Shown piece after piece: positions 7,672 to 14,788 of a stretch of DNA of 16,655 bases. The notes beneath the pieces were generated by a model. That model saw only the letters and a program-made list of their open reading frames with translations, had not been told where the DNA came from and searched no databases. This stretch comes from Deltaproteobacteria bacterium UBA2957. GTDB lineage: Bacteria > Myxococcota_A > UBA796. The DNA is taken from positions 4,995 to 21,649 of the forward strand of contig DEBL01000196.1 in the NCBI GenBank assembly GCA_002348535.1, written 5' to 3'. Both the position numbers and the translations under genes were made by a program. Position 1 is the first letter of the stretch, and each line of letters begins with the position of its first letter.

Positions 7672-8685
7672 TTACAGGGGCCCTGTGATTTCCGACGAAC
7701 GTGCGGCTTCGCTCGCCAAGACAATCCGATAGCCCTCGGAGTGTGCCTTCTCGGCCCACGCTAAAATCGTTTCGAGTGCCGGGTCGTCCGCGGACACAAC
7801 GAGAGCTGAGCGCCCCATCCGAGACGCGATATGGCGCGCTCGGTTCAAGGTGGACAAGGAGTCCTTTCGGTCGCTCCGCTGGGCAGGCAGGACGCGGAGG
7901 GCCTCTGGAGTTCGAGCCCCGCTGATGCGATCAGCGGGAACCACAACCACATCATGTGTTCCGAGTGGTGCGACTGGGGTACCATCGAACCAGATTCCTG
8001 TCGCTAAAGGGACTGCACGTTGAGCCTCTTGAGGGGTCATCTCGCGAGGGACATGAGCGAGGACTTCATGCCAACTCGAGGCTGCAATTCGTGCGGACCG
8101 AAGCGCGAATGGTGTGTACGGCCGAATCGCCACGCTGACGGGCACAGTCACCTTGAGAATGGCGTCGGCCGATGCGTCACCAACATTGGTGACCACGATC
8201 GATAGAAGGGGGCGGTCAAGCGCACGTACCGATTTATTGAAGGTTGGGGGGGCGGGAAGATTGGGAACGAGCAACACTTGCTGTCTCAGAGAGGGCCCCG
8301 CGTAGGCACGAACCTCGAGATCGAGGCCGTCGACAGGACTGGCGTAGAGTTCGATGTCCTCCTCGTCGGCGAAGCGTCGAAGTCGCTGTCCGATCATTGT
8401 GTTCTCGGCGCCTTCAGGAAGTTGAAAAATTCCTCTGATTACGCCGTCATCGTCTTCACGACTCAGGACGGCCTTCGCACCGATCCGCTGGAGCGCGTCT
8501 TCCATGAAACGGTCGAGGGCCTCCGGCGCCACGGTGGCCTTGGCCGGCAAAGGCGGGGTGTCCGAGGTCACCGAGTCGGTCCCGAGAAATGCGGGCACGG
8601 TCCACACCACTCCTGCAACAACGGCGAAGATCACAACGGCGATACCGAAGTAGCGTTTCAGCGATTGGCGAGCGCCAGAGTCCAT
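7672..8685 (-). CDS. YibQ-like divergent polysaccharide deacetylase, apparently degenerate
   Basis: The 337-residue product has a cytoplasmic tip, one membrane anchor or uncleaved signal (about residues 13-35), a linker and a C-terminal domain resembling the divergent polysaccharide deacetylase family (Polysacc_deac_2). The best match is VPVSVAIRPYTPFALRSARIAASSWHEVLAHVPRE, shown here only in pieces: VAIRPYTPFA (185-194) and HEVLAHVPRE (206-215). The family's IIDDLG near the domain start is IVVTNVG here (163-169), and the NNHMGS motif and the late IGHP motif are not found. It is therefore probably non-catalytic. It is last in the murI-ftsEX-envC-ctpA operon, and yibQ also follows envC in E. 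coli. The ATG at 8685 overlaps ctpA by 28 bases; the frame is open further upstream inside ctpA. Confidence 0.72.
   Translation of the reverse strand: MDSGARQSLKRYFGIAVVIFAVVAGVVWTVPAFLGTDSVTSDTPPLPAKATVAPEALDRFMEDALQRIGAKAVLSREDDDGVIRGIFQLPEGAENTMIGQRLRRFADEEDIELYASPVDGLDLEVRAYAGPSLRQQVLLVPNLPAPPTFNKSVRALDRPLLSIVVTNVGDASADAILKVTVPVSVAIRPYTPFALRSARIAASSWHEVLAHVPREMTPQEAQRAVPLATGIWFDGTPVAPLGTHDVVVVPADRISGARTPEALRVLPAQRSDRKDSLSTLNRARHIASRMGRSALVVSADDPALETILAWAEKAHSEGYRIVLASEAARSSEITGPL
7674..7686. repeat. Short palindrome at the convergent gene ends
   Basis: ACAGGGGCCCTGT has six-base arms around one central G and overlaps the last codons of the YibQ-like gene. As RNA it could form a five-pair stem with a three-base loop. 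The two genes converge here with a 14-base gap. No T-run follows on either strand in the right place, so a terminator role is only possible. Confidence 0.25.
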
Positions 8686-9923
8686 GCGGCAGCGAGTTGG
8701 GGGTCTTGGGTTAGACGGTCCTGTAACGGTCCGAGGGGGGGAGGCGAGATGCCGGGTGGGGCTTCCGCAATCAGTTCGGATAGCCACTCAAGGGCTTGCT
8801 TGTCTCCTGATAAACGTTTCTGAAGACCAATCATCGCGTCGGTCTGCAACAACGGTTGGCTGACCGTCACATCGGGCTCAAGGCCGCTGGGTTCTGAATC
8901 CCGGTTTGCAATCTCGTAGTTCGCAACGGTGAGCTTCAGCGCACTTTTGTCTTCGAAAACATAGACCCGTTGAACAGACCACTTTCCGAATGTTGTTGAA
9001 CCGACGAGTTTCGCATTCGATAGTTCGCGCAGAGCCCCCGCGACAATTTCACTCGCACTGGCTGAGCCGGCGTCCACAAGGATGATTAGCTGCAGGCCTC
9101 GAAACGGTGCGGTGGGCGTAGCGTCGTGGCGCTCAAGAACCACACCATCCCGTCCACGCGTCTGAACGATGAGGCCCCGTTCGGCAAACATGTCGACCAC
9201 ACCAATTGCTTCGTCGAGGAGGCCTCCGCCATTTCCGCGCAGGTCCACGATGAGCCCCTTGTCGGCTCCTGAGGCTTCGACTCCACGCCGTAAGTCGGCG
9301 GCAGTGTTTCGCTGAAAGCGAGAAATCTCAGCCAGTGCCCAGCCGTTCGGCAAGGGACTGACACGAACGGTCCTGTCTCGGATGCGCTCGCGCTGCAGCG
9401 TGGTTTCCAATTTGTTCGAGCCGCGTCGATACCCGATCACCACGCTGGTGCCCGGATTGCCCTTCAGGGCTTCGGATGCATCGTCGATGTTCTGAATGAC
9501 GTTGCCATCGATCGCTACGATGGCATCACCCGGTACCAATGTGCCGTCGGACGGCGATTGCGGGACTGTGCGGATGACAGTCACTGCGCCGCCTCGTTCT
9601 GCTAACTCGACCCCAACCCCCGAGTACACCCCTTCAGTGCGGACCTCATTGGCTTCCAGTGCATCCGGGTCGAGAAATTGCGAGTGCACATCGAGCACAT
9701 CCATCATTCCATCGATGGCGCCGTACATGAGCGCGGTGGTCGAGAGGTCTTCTAAGTAATGGGCTTGGATTTGGTGCAGTGCACTGGCCAAGGTGTCGAT
9801 CGATGCATACGGGTCAGCACCTGCTGCTGATGCTGTCCGTGCCAAGTGAACGCCCCCAAGCAGGCCTGCGGTGGACACTCCACCGGCGAAGATAAAAGCG
9901 CGTGCGATAGACAAACGATTCAT
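8658..9923 (-). CDS. ctpA: Carboxy-terminal processing protease, S41 family (CtpA-like)
   Basis: CtpA-like enzymes are periplasmic serine proteases that recognise C-termini of envelope proteins, often peptidoglycan hydrolases. The 421-residue product has an N-terminal signal or anchor (residues 1-33) and an N-terminal helical domain. The PDZ domain spans about 95-175 (YSGVGVELAERGG and VPGDAIVAIDG), and the protease domain includes VDLRGNGGGLLDEA at 226-239. The Ser-Lys dyad is S289 in GSASASEIVAGAL and K314 in TFGKWSVQ, the expected 25 residues apart. The residue after the Lys is Trp, where Gly is usual. The late YTPSG-type motif is altered to YEIANRDSEPSG, but GLEPDV is kept. The ATG at 9923 overlaps the envC stop as TGATG, favoured over a TTG at 9941. 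Confidence 0.92.
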   Translation of the reverse strand: MNRLSIARAFIFAGGVSTAGLLGGVHLARTASAAGADPYASIDTLASALHQIQAHYLEDLSTTALMYGAIDGMMDVLDVHSQFLDPDALEANEVRTEGVYSGVGVELAERGGAVTVIRTVPQSPSDGTLVPGDAIVAIDGNVIQNIDDASEALKGNPGTSVVIGYRRGSNKLETTLQRERIRDRTVRVSPLPNGWALAEISRFQRNTAADLRRGVEASGADKGLIVDLRGNGGGLLDEAIGVVDMFAERGLIVQTRGRDGVVLERHDATPTAPFRGLQLIILVDAGSASASEIVAGALRELSNAKLVGSTTFGKWSVQRVYVFEDKSALKLTVANYEIANRDSEPSGLEPDVTVSQPLLQTDAMIGLQKRLSGDKQALEWLSELIAEAPPGISPPPLGPLQDRLTQDPQLAAAWTLALANR

Positions 9924-11032
9924 CAGCGCGGTGCCAACCAAGGGGTGGGGTCTTGCGGCGACCCATTGTATCGAATCTCGAAGGTCAGGACGTTGTCGGA
10001 GCCAGTGGTGAGGCCCGTGTTTCCTGCCCGCCCGATTTCTTGGCCGGCCTGCACCGTCTGCCCGCGACGCACCAGCAGTCGGTCGGCATGGGCGTATACG
10101 GTCGTGTATGGGCCGTGCTCAATCGCGACGGTCTGGCCGTACCCACTGATAAACTCAGCCAGCTTTACGGTCCCGGGTGCAACCGCTCGAATGGGGGAGC
10201 CGAAAGCCACCGAAATGTCGATGCCCATGCTGTTTGCGCGCTTGCCGGTGTAGGTGTCAGTGTATTTTCCGAATCGTCGAACGATACGGCCGGTCGACAC
10301 CGGCCACGGCAATGAACCGTGGAGTGTGCGGAAGTTCACACTCGTGGCCAGTGATGCGGCCTCAGGCTCGCTGGGGATGATCTTCACAGGTGGGGTAAGC
10401 CTGTTGCTGAGGCCTGTGTTCGCTCGTGCTTGTTCGGCAAGGGCCCGCATGGCGAGGTCTTTTTGTGATCGGATCTCATCCAGAATGGCCGTCCGCTGGG
10501 CACGTTGGTCACGCAGTTCGGCTTCTTTTAGGCGCAGCTCTGCCCTGAGGGCAGTCAGCGATTTCAAATCCTGTTCCATCGCTTCCATGGCCAACTCTCG
10601 GCGAGCGAGGTTTTCTTGAAAATCAGCGAGGTGCCCGGCATCGCCCTCGACGAGGGATCGGAGGTATCGCATTCTTCGCCGCAGTTCAGAGGCATCTTCC
10701 GCTCCAAATACGAGGCGAGCGAGGCCCCGGCGCTGCAGCTTGTACAGGCCGCCGACACGCTGGGCGACATCTTCTCGCCGGCGCTCGAGCAATGCGTTTG
10801 CACTCGCGACCTCATCCTGGTGTCGAATCCGAGAGTCGTCATAGTCCGAGATGCGTTGTTGGAGGTCGGCGGTCTCCGTCGAGATGTCATACAGTTGGCG
10901 GTCGACCTCGTTAATCTCATCGAGGATGTTTCGCTCTTTTGCGCGCGCCTGCTCGAGGTCTTCCCGCGGCGTTGTCTCTTGGCCAAAGACGGGCAGCACG
11001 ATGGCGATGACGAAGAGGACAAATCGTGTCAC
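9923..11032 (-). CDS. envC: EnvC-like murein hydrolase activator with degenerate LytM domain
   Basis: EnvC is the periplasmic adaptor that links FtsEX to the cell-splitting amidases. The 369-residue product has a signal peptide ending near residue 17 (PVFG-QETT). A long charged coiled coil runs over about 22-205. A proline-containing linker and a C-terminal LytM/M23 domain at about 245-360 follow, with GSPIRAVAPGTV and ISGYGQTVAIEHG. The M23 zinc ligands are missing: the HxxxD His is S268 (D272 remains), and the HLH motif reads V348-L-T350 before FEIR. EnvC of E. coli is likewise non-catalytic and works as an activator, so the same role is inferred. The start is a GTG with AAGG upstream; ftsX ends one base before it and ctpA overlaps its stop. 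Confidence 0.9.
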   Translation of the reverse strand: MTRFVLFVIAIVLPVFGQETTPREDLEQARAKERNILDEINEVDRQLYDISTETADLQQRISDYDDSRIRHQDEVASANALLERRREDVAQRVGGLYKLQRRGLARLVFGAEDASELRRRMRYLRSLVEGDAGHLADFQENLARRELAMEAMEQDLKSLTALRAELRLKEAELRDQRAQRTAILDEIRSQKDLAMRALAEQARANTGLSNRLTPPVKIIPSEPEAASLATSVNFRTLHGSLPWPVSTGRIVRRFGKYTDTYTGKRANSMGIDISVAFGSPIRAVAPGTVKLAEFISGYGQTVAIEHGPYTTVYAHADRLLVRRGQTVQAGQEIGRAGNTGLTTGSDNVLTFEIRYNGSPQDPTPWLAPR

Positions 11033-11033
11033 G

Positions 11034-11930
11034 TCAGGTCACCTTCGACAAGAATCGTTGAACGGCCAGCAACGCAGCGACCACTCCAAGAATGCTCCCA
11101 GCGGCAAACAGCAGAGCGATGTAGCTGCTCGGGAGGAATTGGAGGTCAGCTGTGACGGCCAACTCAAACGCGTCTTTTAGGCGTGCGACTAACAGCCGGT
11201 GTACGGCTGCAAGACCGCCGAGAGCGAGCAGGGACCCAATCAACCCTTGGATGAGGCCCTCCACCAAGAATGGGGCCATGACGTAGCCTTCGGTCGCGCC
11301 AACAAGCTTTTGGATTTCCAGTTCTTCCTTGCGATTGTAAACCACAAGATGCACGGTGTTCATGACGAGGAATGTGGCAGCGACCAAAATCAGCGATCCC
11401 ATGATCGCACCGAGGAGTTTCAGCATGGCCATGAAGCCCTGAAACTTTTCAATCCATTCTTGGCCGTAGTCCACATCTGAAAAGTCCGTGACGGACAGTG
11501 TGCGCGCGAACGCGTCGATAGCCGTCGGGCGAGCGGCCGATGCGGTGAGCGAAATTTCTAAGCTCGACGGGAGGGTGTCGGACCCAAGCTCTTTTAAGAT
11601 GTCTTCCATCGCGGGCATTCGAACCTGCATCCACTCATTCGCAGCTTCCGAAGAAACGTAGCGAACCTTGGTCACCTCGGACCTAGTTGCGATTTCGTCT
11701 CTCACATCGAAACGACGATTTTCGGGCACGTCGGGGTGAAAGTACGCGCTGATGTGGATGTCCCGATCCCACGTGTCAACCATCTTATTGAGGTTGAACT
11801 GCACCGCTAAATACACCCCAAACAGCAGTGTTGTCGCGGCGATTACCCCGGCGCTGACCGAGTTGAGGTACGCATTCTCCCACAGTGAACGGAAGGCCCG
11901 GCGAAAGACGTGCTTCAAACGAGGAGACAT
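11034..11930 (-). CDS. ftsX: Cell-division ABC transporter permease FtsX
   Basis: FtsX is the membrane half of FtsEX, which passes ATP-driven motion across the membrane to EnvC-type activators rather than transporting a substrate. The 298-residue product has four predicted helices near residues 23-44, 172-195, 218-243 and 268-291. A large extracytoplasmic domain lies at about 50-165, and a cytoplasmic NRKEELEIQKLVGAT segment at 199-213 is typical of FtsX/MacB coupling loops. Length matches the family. The ATG at 11930 shares its A with the ftsE stop (TGATG) and has GGAG five bases upstream inside ftsE. envC follows after one base, so partner and effector are made from one message. Confidence 0.95.
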   Translation of the reverse strand: MSPRLKHVFRRAFRSLWENAYLNSVSAGVIAATTLLFGVYLAVQFNLNKMVDTWDRDIHISAYFHPDVPENRRFDVRDEIATRSEVTKVRYVSSEAANEWMQVRMPAMEDILKELGSDTLPSSLEISLTASAARPTAIDAFARTLSVTDFSDVDYGQEWIEKFQGFMAMLKLLGAIMGSLILVAATFLVMNTVHLVVYNRKEELEIQKLVGATEGYVMAPFLVEGLIQGLIGSLLALGGLAAVHRLLVARLKDAFELAVTADLQFLPSSYIALLFAAGSILGVVAALLAVQRFLSKVT

Positions 11931-12583
11931 CAGGACTCCACCAAGCGACCCGCCTCAAAGCGGAGTTTTCGGAACGGGAACCGATTCATCAGTCCGGTGT
12001 CGTGTGTAGCCACCATGACCGTGGTTCCGCGGAGGTTGATTGCCTGCAGGATCTCCATCACTTCGATGGCCATGGCGCCGTCGAGGTTTCCAGTTGGTTC
12101 GTCTGCGAGCAGAATGGATGGGTCATTGACAATGGCGCGCGCGACCGCGACGCGCTGCTGTTCACCACCGGACAAGGTGGGCGGGTACTCGTGGCCGCGC
12201 CCGCGCAGCCCGACAATGCCCAGAACCGCATTCACCCGCCGGTCGATGACGTCTCGCGAGGTGCCGAGAACTTCGAGCGCGAGACCAACATTTTCAGCCA
12301 GTGTGCGTGTCGGGATCAGCTTGAAGTCTTGAAACACGATGCCGATGTTTCTCCGCAAGTACGGCAAGCGACGTTTGGACAGCCGAGAGACGTCTACGCC
12401 CCCCACAAGCAATTTCCCCTCGGTTGGCTGTACAGCCCCGTAGAGCATCTTCAGCATGGTTGTTTTGCCGGCGCCCGATGGGCCCGTCACATAGCAAAAC
12501 TCACCTTTTCCAAGTTTAACCGTGACATCGCGGAGTGCGTGGACATCGCCGTATCGCTTGGTCACATGGTAGGCACGAATCAT
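11930..12583 (-). CDS. ftsE: Cell-division ATP-binding protein FtsE
   Basis: FtsE is the cytoplasmic ATPase of FtsEX. All ABC motifs are intact in the 217-residue product: Walker A GPSGAGKTT at 34-42, Q-loop Q85 in VFQDFKLI, signature LSGGEQQ at 137-143, Walker B ILLADE at 157-162 with catalytic E162, and the H-loop His at 194 in VATHD. The early FCYVTGPSGAGKTT and late NRFPFRKLRFEAGRLV fit FtsE rather than LolD. The ATG at 12583 overlaps the murI stop as ATGA and has GAGG seven bases upstream. An earlier in-frame start lies inside murI and is less likely. ftsX starts on the last base of the stop codon. Confidence 0.96.
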   Translation of the reverse strand: MIRAYHVTKRYGDVHALRDVTVKLGKGEFCYVTGPSGAGKTTMLKMLYGAVQPTEGKLLVGGVDVSRLSKRRLPYLRRNIGIVFQDFKLIPTRTLAENVGLALEVLGTSRDVIDRRVNAVLGIVGLRGRGHEYPPTLSGGEQQRVAVARAIVNDPSILLADEPTGNLDGAMAIEVMEILQAINLRGTTVMVATHDTGLMNRFPFRKLRFEAGRLVES

Positions 12584-13422
12584 GAAGCCACCTCGGCAGC
12601 CCAAGCTGCCTGATCGACATCGTCTAAATCAATTAATTCGGTTGGTTGAGGGGTAGTCCCCAAGAAGCGAAGGCCAGTGTCCCTAAAGCGACGCTCGTTG
12701 TCCGTCACCAAATAGCGCGTGGTGCCAACGCCTTGCTGTTTTAGCAGCCCTTGCTCGGACAGTGCGCGGACAACAGTTTGCGCAGTTGACGTTGCGGAAT
12801 CGACCAAGTGAACGCCGGGCAGTGCGTGGGCAATGGCATCAAAAAGCAGAGGGTAGTGAGTGCACCCAAGGATGAGAGTGTCCGGCCCCCCGGCAAAAGG
12901 GCTGAGGTACCGAGCCGCCACCGCGCGTGCAATATCGTCATCGACCCAGCCTTCCTCGGCGAGGGACACAAATAGGGGGCAGGCAGCCGTTGATACCGTC
13001 AAGTCCGGGTTTCGTGCCTTCAGCAGGTTTGAGTAGGCACCCCCGCGAATCGTTCCCTCTGTACCGATCACGCCAACGTGCCCGCCGGTGACAGCGAGGG
13101 CCGCATCCACCCCGGGCTCGATGACGCCGATGACGGGGATGCCGCGTTGGGTGCCAACCGTGCGCAGTCCATCGAGTGCGTAAGTGGTGGCGGTGTTGCA
13201 GCCAACCACGAGGGCCTTGATTCCGCGACGAACCAAGTGACCCGCTACCCGTTGCGCATACCGTTCGACGGTGGCCGACGACCGGGTGCCATAGGGGACA
13301 CGTGCGGTATCGCCGAGGTACAAGATGTCCTCATTGGGCAGTGCCTCCCGCAACGCACGCACAACAGTCAAGCCGCCGACGCCTGAGTCAAACACTCCGA
13401 TGGGAAGTTCCTGTGTTGGCAA
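12580..13422 (-). CDS. murI: Glutamate racemase MurI
   Basis: MurI makes D-glutamate from L-glutamate for the second residue of the peptidoglycan stem peptide. The 280-residue product shows GVFDSGVGGLTV at residues 9-20 (Asp12, Ser13), PYGTRS at 44-49, GCNTAT at 74-79 with catalytic Cys75, and GCTHYPLL at 186-193 with Cys187 and His189. Both catalytic Cys are therefore present. Length is within the usual range of about 265-285. The start is a TTG with GGAG six bases upstream (13429-13432 on the plus strand); no ATG or GTG in frame is available at the right place. It is the first gene of the minus-strand operon, and its stop overlaps the ftsE start. Confidence 0.95.
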   Translation of the reverse strand: MPTQELPIGVFDSGVGGLTVVRALREALPNEDILYLGDTARVPYGTRSSATVERYAQRVAGHLVRRGIKALVVGCNTATTYALDGLRTVGTQRGIPVIGVIEPGVDAALAVTGGHVGVIGTEGTIRGGAYSNLLKARNPDLTVSTAACPLFVSLAEEGWVDDDIARAVAARYLSPFAGGPDTLILGCTHYPLLFDAIAHALPGVHLVDSATSTAQTVVRALSEQGLLKQQGVGTTRYLVTDNERRFRDTGLRFLGTTPQPTELIDLDDVDQAAWAAEVAS

Positions 13423-13505
13423 GGTGCACTCCGTGAGCCTTAGACAGGTAACATGTGCCGGGCCCGGATACGCTGGTGAAGCACCCTAAAACAAAGGAAA
13501 CGATT
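13423..13505. promoter_or_regulatory. Divergent murI / nadD intergenic region
   Basis: These 83 bases must carry promoters for the minus-strand murI operon and the plus-strand nadD cluster. The minus-strand GGAG (plus 13429-13432) serves the murI TTG. An AAAGGAA stretch around 13492-13498 serves the nadD GTG. The GGGCCCGG-centred GC-rich patch near 13460-13468 includes a GGGCCC palindrome. No clear -35/-10 pair was seen. Confidence 0.3.
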
Positions 13506-14063
13506 GTGCGTGTTGCGCTATACGGAGGGAGCTTCAACCCGCCTCACAAGGTTCACGGTTTAGTGGCCGAATGGGTGGTCGAATCCGGACTCGCCGATGC
13601 GGTGTGGTTGGTCCCTGTTTTTGCGCACGCTTTTGAGGGGCAGCATGACAAGGCACTGGCCGCCTTCGAAGACCGCGTTCGATGGTGCCGAGCACTTGCC
13701 CATGACCTCTCCGTGACGGTCGTGGTCAGCACGGTTGAAGAAGAACTGCCGGTTCCATCGTATTCGGTGGATACACTCGACTACTTGGCATCGAACCACC
13801 CTGAGCACTCCTTTCGACTGGTGGTGGGAGCGGACATCCTTGATTCGGTGAGTGGTTGGAAGGATTGGGAGCGAATCCAGCAAGTCTATGATCCCATCGT
13901 TGTGGGGCGGGCGGGCTATGAATCGCCCGAAGAGTCGCGGGTGTTTGCCGATGTCAGCAGCACCGCTGTGCGCGATCGGGTCAAGCGTGGGTTGACGGTG
14001 GACGAGTGGGTTACCCCTTCCGTCGCTGCACTCTTGCAACAGGGCAATCCATGGCAGGGATAG
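13506..14063 (+). CDS. nadD: Nicotinate-nucleotide adenylyltransferase NadD
   Basis: NadD joins nicotinate mononucleotide and ATP to make deamido-NAD+, the step before NAD synthetase. The 185-residue product opens with RVALYGGSFNPPHKVH, the nucleotidyltransferase motif, in which the second part reads HKVH rather than the common HxGH. Later motifs are SYSVDTLDYL, VVGADILDSVSGWKDWERI and the C-terminal DVSSTAVRDRVKRG (ISSTxIR type). The stretches VWLVPVFAHAF and AFEDRVRWCRAL resemble what I recall of myxobacterial NadD. The GTG at 13506 has an AAGGAA-like site upstream at suitable spacing and removes a non-conserved N-terminal extension; the frame is open to an ATG at 13455. The stop overlaps the next gene by 13 bases. 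Confidence 0.88.
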   Translation: MRVALYGGSFNPPHKVHGLVAEWVVESGLADAVWLVPVFAHAFEGQHDKALAAFEDRVRWCRALAHDLSVTVVVSTVEEELPVPSYSVDTLDYLASNHPEHSFRLVVGADILDSVSGWKDWERIQQVYDPIVVGRAGYESPEESRVFADVSSTAVRDRVKRGLTVDEWVTPSVAALLQQGNPWQG

Positions 14064-14749
14064 ATTTAGTCTTGTACGACATTGATGGGACGCTTCTGCG
14101 CAGCGGCGGTGCGGGTCGGGGTTCCATGCAACAAGCGGCTCGCGAGCTGTTTGGTGTGGAGGACATGTTCGAGGGCTTGTCCTTCGCGGGGGCCGTCGAC
14201 TCCCAAATCGTACGCCAAGCGATGGCTGCATCGGGATTGCCTCCCACGGGCCGTCGCGTTGGACGTCTTCGCTATCGCTACGTGCGGCGGCTGAAACGCG
14301 CGCTGCGTGAGCCGGAGGGTGAGGTTTGCCCGGGTGCGGAGGCGTCTGTGCACGCGGTGCGTCCGCACGCGAAGGTAGGACTGTTGACCGGGAACTGGTT
14401 CGAGGGCGCGTGGGCCAAGCTTGCTGGGTTTGGTCTTGCGGAGTTGTTTGATGGCTGCGTGGGTGCATACGGTGGGGACGGGATGCACAGAAACGAACTG
14501 GTGCCCGTAGCCGTGAACCGTGCCAGACGACGGTGGGGGGCTGTACGACGAGTGGTGGTCATTGGTGACACGGTGGCCGATGTCGCATGTGCGAGGGCGG
14601 GAGCCGACCAGATGCCAGACTTGGACGTTCTCGCCGTTGCGGTTCAGACGGGTTTTGCACCAGTGCAGGCCTTGCAGGCAGCGAAGCCAGACCTGTTGCT
14701 TTCCGATTTGGAGCAGGGCCTGCCCGACTTAGTGAGTCTCCTTCGATGA
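14051..14749 (+). CDS. HAD-superfamily hydrolase (phosphatase, PGP/beta-PGM-like)
   Basis: The 232-residue product has the HAD motifs in order. YDIDGTLL (residues 9-16) carries nucleophile D10 and acid/base D12. A helical cap domain follows at about 17-90. LLTGN (111-115) holds motif II Thr113, and VVVIGDTVADVACARAGAD (168-186) holds the motif IV acids D173 and D177. It is probably a small-molecule phosphatase; phosphoglycolate phosphatase-like and nucleotidase activities are both possible. The ATG at 14051 lies within the end of nadD (13-base overlap), suggesting coupled translation. Codon use matches neighbours. Confidence 0.85.
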   Translation: MAGIDLVLYDIDGTLLRSGGAGRGSMQQAARELFGVEDMFEGLSFAGAVDSQIVRQAMAASGLPPTGRRVGRLRYRYVRRLKRALREPEGEVCPGAEASVHAVRPHAKVGLLTGNWFEGAWAKLAGFGLAELFDGCVGAYGGDGMHRNELVPVAVNRARRRWGAVRRVVVIGDTVADVACARAGADQMPDLDVLAVAVQTGFAPVQALQAAKPDLLLSDLEQGLPDLVSLLR

Positions 14750-14788
14750 CAGAGCCTCAAATGGAGGTGGGCTCGCTTGGAGACGAGA

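Noticed and set aside
8278..8823. 181-codon plus-strand frame opposite the YibQ-like and ctpA genes
   Set aside because: No motif, low-complexity Gly/Arg composition, and it spans two real minus-strand genes.
13560..14468. 302-codon open frame antisense to nadD and the HAD gene
   Set aside because: Pro/Arg/His-rich composition typical of a shadow frame; both sense genes have clear family motifs.
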